64,000 nucleotides of DNA, taken from assembly GCA_963402885.1 (NCBI GenBank), contig OY727093.1, forward strand, positions 30,937,409 to 31,001,408. The letters run 5' to 3'. Position numbers and translations under genes: made by a program. This document shows, in pieces, positions 55,441 through 64,000 of the stretch (positions are counted from its first letter, which is position 1; every line of letters starts with the position of its first letter). Under the pieces are notes generated by a model, which searched no databases, was not told the origin of the DNA, and saw only the letters and a list, made by a program, of their open reading frames with translations. Origin of the DNA: Antedon bifida. Taxonomy: Eukaryota; Echinodermata; Crinoidea; Comatulida; Antedonidae.

Positions 55441-55462
55441 TATAGTACGTCACGTGATAATG
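55441..55462 (-). promoter_or_regulatory. E-box palindrome upstream of the DSL gene
   Basis: GTCACGTGAT at 55449-55458 is a USF/TFE-type E-box about 105 bp upstream of the start codon of the DSL gene. Regulatory use is inference. Confidence 0.25.
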
Positions 55463-57031
55463 GAATTCATTTATAGACCGGGCCTATCTTATTTCAATAT
55501 AGTAAAACCTCACTCGTGGGTCCTAAATGCAAAGTTACACCTCTACCACCAGTGTGTGTTCTTGATAGCGGTCATCTACAAAGAATATTATGTAATACAC
55601 ACCCAGTGATTTGTTTAACACGTTTGTATTCAGGTGTGATGTTTTTACATGACGTTATATAGCCTTTTCAGGTCGATGCCTCGCCTCTCAAACCATTTGA
55701 TAATATGACGTTATAGACTTTTCGGGTCGAGGCCTCGCCTCTACCAAACCTCATCATCTCATCGGGTCTCATTATTGTCAAATCATAAAAACATCTGCCT
55801 GGTTTCGATGCTAAAAACTGTGTTTCCAAATGTGTTTGGATTTTTATTAATTTTGATAACAATAAAACAATATCAAACATCAATGTTAAGTAGGGTCCGA
55901 GTGCGTATGTGCAGCAACAATTAAGGCCAATTGTTTTGTTCTCATCGTCATGGTAATTTCGTTTCAAGGAGGGGGAAGTAAGGGGAGGGGAACTGTAACA
56001 TTCAACATTGTCATTACTTTTAATTTCGTTTGTCTTACGCGCTTTGTACCACAAAAGTTTGGCTTGAAATCAGAGCGGTCGGATGTCATGGTGACATCAT
56101 GTAGGGATATCCACTGGAAAATCCAGCGACGTATTTTGGACATATTTATGGCGTTTGCATTGGTTTTAATTTTTTTGCTAGGCCAACTTTTATGAACCTG
56201 TCCTACTTTTTCAGGCAACAGAAAAGTCACCATCTCCAAACAACAAACCCTGCGCATCAACTTTCGTTATTATAGGATAACATTATTTTATTTATTAATT
56301 ATGAAAAAAATTACAATAAACAGAATTGTAGAATAAACATATCAAAATATAAAACGAATACAACAAGAATTTATATTTTTATATAAAAAAAGCATCGAAC
56401 ATCAATCTCCATATTCCTTAGTAAATTTTTATATACTATTTAAAGCAAACAAACACGCTCTTTGATCACGGGTTTCTTGTCGCGGCCAGCCCCTATATTT
56501 TTAAAAATATTTGAATAGTAGTCCTACGTTGATAGCGTGGTCATATACTCTTTTCATTATTTTGAAATACAGTACAGTGTATGATCAGGGAGATGTAAAA
56601 TAATTTATTTTACATCTCCCTGGTATGATGATAGCATTGTAGTGCTTGGTGATGGCTAAACTGGTAGTGGTAAGTACTGGTAAGTCATTTAGGTCACAAG
56701 ATCAGATTGATCCATGTCCTGCATGGTTGAAGATTTAATTTTTTTTTAATAATGCAGAGACCATAACAAAACTCGAAAATGTAATGGCTGTATTCAAATT
56801 ATTATTTTTAGTAGAAACTGAAAACTAGTGGTGTATATAATTATAAAAATATCAAGAAAGAATCGTCCCAGACCGCTAGACCATGCTTTACTAAACCGCA
56901 GAGAAAAAGTTAGTCAGCATTTTATCAACAACAATTTAAAACAAAAAAAAAGAAGAGACGAGAAAAAAGCAATCCGGTGGTACTTCAAAAAAAAAAGAGT
57001 TTTTCTTTTATTATAATATTAAACAAAACTG
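55463..57031. other. Intergenic between divergent DSL gene and TXNL1
   Basis: The two genes are transcribed away from each other. No exon, TATA box or CpG cluster was recognised beyond the E-box and the 56.6-kb hairpin. Confidence 0.55.
56586..56622. repeat. Perfect 17-bp-arm hairpin
   Basis: CAGGGAGATGTAAAATA, a 3-base loop, then its exact complement. Similar CAGGGAA...TTCCCTG palindromes occur near 7,874, 32,898 and 45,399. Confidence 0.7.
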
Positions 57032-60000
57032 ATGGCACACTCTACGATAAAGATTGAGGAAGACCCACTGTTCCAGCAAAACATCGCTAATGCTGGTGAC
57101 AAGCTGGTTGTGGTAGATTTCTTTGCAACTTGGTAAGCCAGGCCTACGCTAAAAAGTCTGACTACGTTCGTGAAGCATCACAGGCGCGGTGGAGGATAAG
57201 GTTGATGGTGGTGTGTATAGGCCTAGAGGCTATATACTGCAGGGCCTAGGATTTATGTGATATCGACTCGAAAATATTTATTATGGTTACCCAACGAGAC
57301 AAAACGGTCTAGGCCTAGGCCTGATTATTTAGTTCTAAGACTATTTTCTGTCAACATAATAAACCTAAAATAAAACATTAAAAAAACAAAAAACGTCAAT
57401 GGCAATGCCCTATACAAAACGGAGATCCTACAAAACCTCTACTAATATAGGTAGTATGTAGTGTAGGCCTATCTATGCCAATAATGCCAGTTATTTATCC
57501 CAAACTTAGCCAAAATTGTGACTAGCATGAATTAAACATGCATGAATTGTTTTATTTTGATAGGTGTGGACCATGTCTCGCAATAGCTCCTTTCTTTGAA
57601 GAGCTTCCATCAAAATATCCAAATGCAGTTTTCTTGAAAGTTGATGTTGATAAATGCAAAGTAAGAATATAGATTGTTATCATTTTATCTAGTCTAAAAT
57701 TAATAACAATTAAGCAAGGCAATATTTCATTTTTTTATTTCATTTATTTATTTTTCACACAATGAACAAAATAGGCTAAATGTAAAAAAGGATTTATGTT
57801 ATTGTTATTATATAGTAAATACTGAACAGCATCATTTTTTCTGGTCACACTATTTACAAAATGTCTAACCTTTTTACAGGCAACGGTTGACACTTACAAA
57901 GTACGTGCGATGCCTACCTTTATGTCTATGAAAAATGGAGTAAAACTAGACACGGTTCAGGGTGCCAAAAAAGACGACATTATTGCTATGATAGAAAAGC
58001 ACTACGTAGCTGGAGAGGAGCAAACGTCATCAGGAGTACAGGGCCATGTAGGTATTCTTATTATTTACATACCACCGCCTGTAATGCTTCTTGGAAAGCA
58101 AATCCTCCACTCTGGACATTTTGTAATGTAATGATCTCTTTTTTTCAGATGGATCTGTCGTCTTTCTTTTCAAAGTCTGGTTGTATTTGTTTAAATCAAA
58201 GTGATGACACTGACTTAGATAACTGTCTGAGGTTTGGCGATGGAACTTATCTTGAATCTGACTGTGATGAACAAGTAAGAATAAAGCTCTGTCTACACTA
58301 TCAACAAGTGTGATGTGCCTAAATATGGTAGTGATGTGATGTGTCCATATGGGCACATCACATTTTTTTCGCATAAAGTTTGATAGTGTAAATAGAGCTT
58401 TAGTTTTAAATCAATGCTCTATCTTCTTCTATATTTGATATGATAATAATTTATTTGGAAGCTATACTTTGAAACAGTGGCACACTTTCCCTTTAATGAG
58501 GTGTGTTTATAAAAAACTAATACACCAAAGTGGATTTACACCATATATTAATTTCAGTATATCAGTTTAGAATTAATGTTCTTTGCCTACTGTGTTTATA
58601 TATGAAATGATATATTATCTTTAAGGCCAATTTACACAGATGAGCGGTAACGATAATAAAAATATAGAATCTGTGTTATTCCTTATGACACCAACGCGGA
58701 GCGGACGGGCAGTTTCTGCTCAGGATAGATACAGATTCTATGCAGGAAAAGCCACACGGTTTTCCGCTTACCAAACTATAGAGATATTATAGTGAATTAT
58801 ATTATAGTTCACTATAATATCTCTATGCTGTTACTGCTCGTCTGTGTAAATTGACCTTTACGATGTTCAAATTAAAATATATTCACAAGATTTTGTATTT
58901 CTTAGTTACTTATAACATTGGAATTTAATCAAACCGTAAAAATCCATTCCATGAAGCTGTACGGTCCGAGTGAAAAAGGTGCTAAGACGGTGAAGCTGTT
59001 TATCAACCAACCACACACAATGGATTTTGACCAAGCTGAGCGAAATAATCCAGTTCAGTTACTCAAGTAAGAACAATAGTGTGATGTGCCCAAATATGGT
59101 AGTGATGTGCCCAAATATGGTAGTGATGTGCCCAAATATGGTAATGATGTGCCCAAATATGGTAATGATGTGACATCATCATGTCCATATATGGGTACAT
59201 CACAATTTTTTGTCGCATAACGTTTGATAGTGTAGACAGAACTTTAGAACAATAGTGTATTCTTAAGCTCTGTCCACACTATCAAACTAGTTTGACAACA
59301 AAAGTGTGATGTGTCCAAATATAGTTGTGATATGACATCATGTCCTTATAATGGGCACATGACATTTTTTTGTCACATAAAGTTTGATAGTGTAGACAGA
59401 GCTTTACCTGTATTTCAAATGTTTATATTGATTCTGTTTCGTATTGTTTTTACCACACACAATATAAAACATTTTGTGAATTGAGAATTAAACATCATAA
59501 AGATAAATAACAAGTTAAATTTCTCAAATAAAGTATTGCGTGCGGATGGACACCACAATAAGTTTGAAAATAAACTTAACTTTTAAGGCATGATCACCAG
59601 TTAAAAATCAGTCACAAATCAATAAGCACCAAAAAAAACAGGAAAAAAGGGAAGACAGTCTGGTTTACATACATAGTATGGAGAGAATAAGTCAAAAAAA
59701 AATTGTAATTATATAAATTATCCCATGGACAGAATGCTGGCAGCTTGGTGAGTGAGAGATGATACTAATGTAAAGTTTATATTTTTCCAACATGTTTAAA
59801 TGATGCCATGGATTTCAAGGTCTCTTTTTTATTAAAATAATATTTTTCTGGTTTTTCTTTTTGTCTTGCAGCTTGACAGAAGATGATGTTAAAGAAGATA
59901 GTATCATTCCACTCAAATTTGTCAAACTACAGAGTGTCAATAACTTAACAGTAAGTACAAACGAACAAGCTGTGGGCTTAAGCTCTGTCTACACTATCAA

Positions 60001-60717
60001 ACTTTTAAATTCAACCAAAAACCCATTGACTGGCAGTCAATTTGACTATTTTTTGCTTTAAATTACAATTTGTTCAGGTAAATATATTTTTTTTGGGATC
60101 AATTTTTGGTCAAAGTGAATAACTATTATGTGACATTAAAATGGCGTATTCAACAATTCTCTTCTTATATCTTTTAGATATTTATAAAGGACAATTTAGG
60201 AGGAGAAGAAACAACTATTATTGAATACCTGGGTATTATTGGATCGCCTGTATCTACAACAAAAATGGATGAATTTAAACGAGTAAGTCTGTCATTTAGA
60301 ATTATATCAAGTTTGAGTTAAGATTGGGGAGCGTTTGCTGGATTGGCTGCAGCAGGTTGGGACTGAATCCCATTATTAAAAGAAGCTTTATTTATTTACT
60401 GGTCCATCATCTCTCGTACAAATAGGTTTCATAACAGCTTTTATCCAGCTGCCATTCGGGCACTGAATGCTTGTCAGTATACTGTACGAGTGATGTGACA
60501 CTTTGTATTGTTTTTGTTTTTCATTTATCTGTTTTTGATTATCTCAGAGCAAACATAATTTCTATATATATTTTATATGCAAATGACAATAAATGGAAGT
60601 AATTTTCCACTGATGAATGAATGAATTAGAAATAATTATCATCTGTCAAATCCAGATATTAAACTGCTTCTTTTTTCTGTTATACAGGTTGCTGGAAAGA
60701 AAGGAGAAAGCCACTGA
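57032..60717 (+). CDS. TXNL1: Thioredoxin-like protein 1 with PITH domain, 8 exons, complete
   Basis: TXNL1 is a cytosolic thioredoxin attached to the 19S proteasome through its PITH domain. Exons: 57032-57132, 57564-57660, 57880-58047, 58149-58274, 58906-59066, 59872-59950, 60178-60282 and 60688-60717. They splice in frame to 288 residues (human 289). The thioredoxin domain has [12 protein letters not shown] (active-site cysteines 35 and 38) and the cis-proline loop RAMPTF. The PITH domain begins near residue 123 ([42 protein letters not shown]). The protein ends VAGKKGESH, as in vertebrates. Family A MITEs lie in three introns and the 3' UTR, two of them within about 10 bp of a donor site. 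AATAAA signals at about 61,045 and 61,155 could end the transcript. Confidence 0.96.
58281..58402 (+). mobile_element. MITE family A copy 7 bp from the TXNL1 exon 4 donor
   Basis: It begins right after GTAAGAA, so the intron's first bases are followed at once by the MITE terminus. Confidence 0.88.
58625..58858. mobile_element. MITE family B copy 3 with nested palindrome
   Basis: Ends are GGCCAATTTACACAGATGAG and CTCGTCTGTGTAAATTGACC. A near-perfect hairpin (arms 58777-58796 and 58808-58826, ATAGAGATATTATAGTGAA) is inserted near the right end. TTAA/TTTA flanks suggest the target site. It lies in TXNL1 intron 4. Confidence 0.8.
59075..59246 (+). mobile_element. MITE family A copy with four tandem CArG units, left end missing
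   Basis: Four CCAAATATGG units in 21-bp steps plus CCATATATGG; it starts about 8 bp after the TXNL1 exon 5 donor. Confidence 0.85.
59263..59405 (+). mobile_element. MITE family A copy
   Basis: Second copy in the same TXNL1 intron, 16 bp after the previous one, separated by a repeat of GAACAATAGTGT. Confidence 0.87.
59978..60003 (+). mobile_element. MITE family A left-end fragment
   Basis: TTAAGCTCTGTCTACACTAT then a switch into dispersed repeat D; 27 bp after the TXNL1 exon 6 donor. Confidence 0.7.
60004..60153 (+). repeat. Dispersed repeat D copy 2
   Basis: Second copy of the repeat at 54.5 kb, in TXNL1 intron 6, joined directly to a fragment of a family A MITE. Confidence 0.65.
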
Positions 60718-60804
60718 TGAAGTATATACTTAGGTCTTCTGGTATTTCAACTGTCAAGATTATTCATTGATACAATCTATACTCGCATTATCAAGATTTT
60801 ATCC

Positions 60805-60977
60805 ATAAAGCTATGTCTACACTATCAAACTAGTTTGACAAAAAAAGTGTGATGTGCCCAAATATGGTAGTTTTATTCCCAAATATGGTAGTGATATGAC
60901 ATCATCGTGTCCATATACTGTATGGGCACATCACATTTTCTTGTCACATAAAGTTAGATAGTGTAGACAGATCTTAA
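60805..60977 (+). mobile_element. MITE family A copy in the TXNL1 3' UTR
   Basis: Lies about 90 bp past the stop and before the AATAAA signals, so it is probably transcribed. Confidence 0.85.
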
Positions 60978-61900
60978 CAACACATTCTGAAAGACTATTT
61001 TGTTTTCTAATTTTCAATATTATTATTATACAGTAGTATATTGTAGAACAATAAATATCAATGTATTAAGTTCAATGTTCAGAATCATTTATAAAAAATC
61101 ATCCCAACACTTTTCAAAAAGTATTTTTGGACGTTAATGTTTGCAACTAAGAGGCAATAAAGAACATTCAAACAGTGATGTTTTGTGGTTTTAATCATTT
61201 CATTCTGAATTCACTAAAAATAGAGATTTTCCAGATATTTTTTACATTTTCATAATCTTATGATAATTAAAAAACTTGTTTGGCTATGTCACATCCAGCA
61301 TCATCTTTCTTTACTCTACTTTGAATATAATTGCGCATGGGTTGGTCACATTTATACAGGTTATCTCAATTTATTTCTTAAATAATACATGATTTCGCCT
61401 TTTAGATTCCAAAATATACAGTATATACACAATTAATTTATCATAAATTAAAAATGCACAACCAATCGGAGAGCAGGAACGTTTTTTTGCAATGGACTTA
61501 GCATGTGTTGTTTATTAAATTATAGATTATTTTCTTTAGAGATAATGCCACTGCTGAAATTAAATACGATATACAAAAACAAGAAGTTTAGCTATATTTA
61601 TAATAAACAGCAGAGTATCAATTTTACATTTTCTGGTATAGCCCCATCATCGTTGTTATAAACGTAGGTAGACTTATTCAGCCATCCGTGGGTGTATTGT
61701 ATAGGTAAATCTTCAATACACTATACTGCTCACTGTTTTTGTGTATTAATACAATGCCAGGAAGTCCATGATCACATTAGTTAGTGTTGTTGAATCTGAC
61801 CTTTACTTGTTTGGTCAGTTTTACGAGAGTTAAGTGTACTATTAAAGTCGGTTACAGACATTTTATATTTGACCGCAATATTTTAAAAAGTACCACCATT
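60978..61900. other. TXNL1 3' end and RHEB upstream region
   Basis: Holds candidate poly(A) signals of TXNL1 and, by position, the RHEB promoter and leader. No clear core promoter motif was seen. Confidence 0.5.
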
Positions 61901-63165
61901 ATGCCACCACCAAAGATTCGAAAGCTAGCCATCATGGGATTCCGTTCTGTTGGTAAGAAATTTCGCCCACTCAAAATGCTTCTCATCCCCCGCCTAGCTA
62001 GACCTCCTTAATAAACCCAACCTGGAGGTGTGTGCCTGGGTCGTTTTTTGTAAAATTAAATCTTATTTTCATATACAGTAATCTAACATAGGCCTAGGCC
62101 TATGCTTAGTTTTAAAAGGTAGCAGGTCCTTATTGTTGATAATGAGTTTAAAATTATTTTTAGGCCTAAAATTTATTACATTTTTACAAATTTAAAAAGA
62201 AACACCAGTGACCAAATCATGTGTTTTTAGAATTTGAGAAAGTAATTTTTAATTTTTGTTTCAGGAAAATCATCACTAACAATACAATTTGTAGAACATC
62301 AGTTTGTAGATGCGTATGACCCAACCATTGAAAACAGTTAGTATTTATTGCTTGTTTAACTTTTAACTTATAATTTGTTTGTAGCAAAGAAATTTAAAAG
62401 TATTGATAATTGTGTAAGTACAGTGGAAAAATGGACGTTCCATATAATTATATAGTGATCGTTTACTTTTATTTTTAGGATTTAGTCCTGGGGATTAAAT
62501 AAAGACAAATATATGTTTGATAACCAGGTGCTTACAGTATTAATTTGTTGATTGATATTTAAGTTCAATCTTTTATTAAGATTGATGATAGTTAAAATAA
62601 AAATCTGTTTTTTTTTTTTTTTTTTAATATATTTTTTCACAAAACATGACCTGGCACAATGTTAATCTAAAAGTGGCCTAATACTATGAGAACCATGTAA
62701 TCTATTTCTCCTGGCTCAAATAATATATTGTTTTATTTTTAAAATTTTATTTTATAGCATTTGAAAAGATAATTAAAGTTGGAAATCAAGAATTCAACAT
62801 AAAAATAGTGGACACAGCTGGCCAAGATGAATATTCCATTTTCCCACAATCCCTTTCAGTCGGAATAAATGGTTTTGTTTTAGTCTATTCTGTAACATCA
62901 CAAAAAAGGTTAGTACTTTGAAGGGATTTTGTTTATTATTTGATTATTAATTATTAAATTACTAATGTTTTAATTATTGTGTGGAATTGTAATTTTGTGG
63001 AAAAGTTCAAATAATGTTTCAATTAGTCTAAAGACTTGTTATAGAAGACTTATTCTCTGTGTAAATACTATTTGAATTCTAATCAATGATAATTCATTTT
63101 TTGTTTAGTTTTGAAATTGTACAGATTATTCATGAAAAGCTGTTAGATACAATAGGAAAAGTGAC
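61901..63165 (+). CDS. RHEB: RHEB small GTPase, first four exons (3' end beyond window)
   Basis: RHEB in its GTP form activates mTORC1 at lysosomes. Exons: 61901-61952, 62265-62336, 62758-62908 and 63109-63165, in phase, giving the first 111 of about 184 residues. The start is MPPPKIRKLAIMGFRSVGKS, with the RHEB-type arginine in the P-loop (GFRSVGKSSL). Switch I is DAYDPTIENT, and G3 with switch II is IVDTAGQDEYSIFPQS. The NKxD motif and CaaX box lie off the right edge. Intron 4 starts at 63166 and holds a 66-bp tandem duplication and an antisense LINE fragment. Confidence 0.95.
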
Positions 63166-63168
63166 GTA

Positions 63169-63305
63169 AGTATACATTTTCATATTTTGATATAAATTCT
63201 TAAACTCATTTATTTTCATCCAAACCTTCAAACAGTATACATTTTCATATTTTGATATAAATTCTTAAACTCATTTATTTTCATCCAAATCTTCAAACAG
63301 TATAC
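63169..63305 (+). repeat. 66-bp direct duplication in RHEB intron 4
   Basis: Two head-to-tail copies, each beginning TATACATTTTCATATTTTG and ending ATCTTCAAACAG or a one-base variant, start right after the exon 4 donor. Confidence 0.85.
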
Positions 63306-63309
63306 ATTT

Positions 63310-64000
63310 ATTTATTTAATTTTTTATTTAATTTTGGATTTATATAGCGCTTTTCCAAGTGACCAAAGCGCTGTACAATAGAAAATACTATATACTCAAC
63401 AAAACTTACAAAATACAAAAAATAGAAAATTGAATGAAAATACAAAAATATATATATATAAAAACTATGAGGGCCTATACAAAAAGTTACCGTAATATCA
63501 TAAACATTATTTAGGAAAGAGATAGGTTTTTAACATTTTCTTGAAATATTGCACATTTATGGCTTCACGAATATAAGATGGTAAGTTATTCCACAATCTA
63601 GGACCGATGACAGAAAAACACTTATCGCCAAACGACCTCTTGGTCTTGGGGATGGCAAGACGGGTATGGTCTTGGGTAGATCGAAGTCCATGCCGACCAG
63701 AATGGTGTTTGTTTATAAGGTCCTGTAAATAACCAGGTGCTGAGCCATACAGACAGTTGTACACATGCACTAAGATCTTGAATTCAATTCTCTGCTGGAC
63801 AGGCAACCAATGCAGCTCCCCAATGAGAGGAGACGCAGTGGTGCGCTTGCTAGCTTGAAAAATAAGACGTGCAGCGCTATTTTGCAGTGTTTGCAAACGT
63901 CGGACGTCTGAAACAGCCAATCCACCGAGCAAAGAGTTGCCATAGTCCAGTCGGGAAAGAATTAAAGATCTTACTGCATGTGTACAAGTAGAGCGGTCTA
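63310..64000 (-). mobile_element. 3' end of a non-LTR retrotransposon (L2/CR1-like), antisense in RHEB intron 4
   Basis: The minus strand is open from the window edge to 63507 and encodes the C-terminal part of a reverse transcriptase (LSRLDYGNSLLGG, LQNSAARLI, LHWLPVQQRIEFKIL, PRLWNNLPSYIR). This end is typical of L2/CR1-type LINEs. The tail at 63330-63380 has TTTATATAGCGC and AAAGCGCTG, the usual 3' hairpin region. The frame is intact over about 164 codons, so the insertion is fairly young; the 5' part is outside the window. Confidence 0.85.

Overview
The window is AT-rich animal nuclear DNA. Its genes are split into many short exons with GT/AG borders, and all sit in conserved bilaterian families. 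It is crowded with short inverted-repeat transposons (MITEs), a tRNA-derived SINE, a LINE tail and minisatellites. The gene set and the very EGF-rich Notch-ligand-like gene suggest a marine invertebrate, perhaps an echinoderm or other deuterostome; that placement is inference.

Layout: (1) 1-18,050, minus strand: the 5' part of a CLASP microtubule plus-end gene. Eight coding exons (233 aa, the first TOG domain) are visible, together with a candidate promoter near 18,000 and two candidate alternative first exons; the rest of the gene lies off the left edge. (2) 22,109-27,711, minus: a complete BTBD10/KCTD20 gene (8 coding exons, 413 aa), with a possible non-coding first exon near 30.5 kb. (3) 35,640-38,151, plus: a protein of unknown family with about 19 copies of a 13-residue cysteine repeat. 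(4) 40,398-43,906, minus: complete deoxyribose-phosphate aldolase, DERA (8 exons, 319 aa). (5) 44,891-55,343, minus: a DSL-type Notch-ligand-like membrane protein (11 exons, about 1,681 aa) with an MNNL region, a DSL domain, 33 EGF repeats, an unassigned juxtamembrane region, one membrane segment and a short tail. A single 3.5-kb exon holds about 31 of the EGF repeats. (6) 57,032-60,717, plus: complete TXNL1 (8 exons, 288 aa). (7) 61,901 to the right edge, plus: the 5' part of RHEB, with a LINE fragment in antisense in its fourth intron.

The genes belong to unrelated pathways: microtubule dynamics, Akt-linked BTB signalling, deoxynucleoside breakdown, Notch signalling, proteasome-linked redox, and mTORC1 control. 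Nothing suggests a functional cluster. Exon models were checked by reading phase: every junction given for CLASP, BTBD10, DERA, the DSL gene, TXNL1 and RHEB keeps frame across GT/AG borders.

The most striking non-genic feature is one MITE family, about 33 full or partial copies. Its interior is built from CC(A/T)6GG sequences, perfect SRF (CArG) boxes, sometimes in 21-bp tandem arrays. Other signals are a 1.4-kb transposon nested inside one of these MITEs, a partial triplication of an exon with its acceptor site in the DSL gene, and MITEs lying within 7-20 bp of splice sites.
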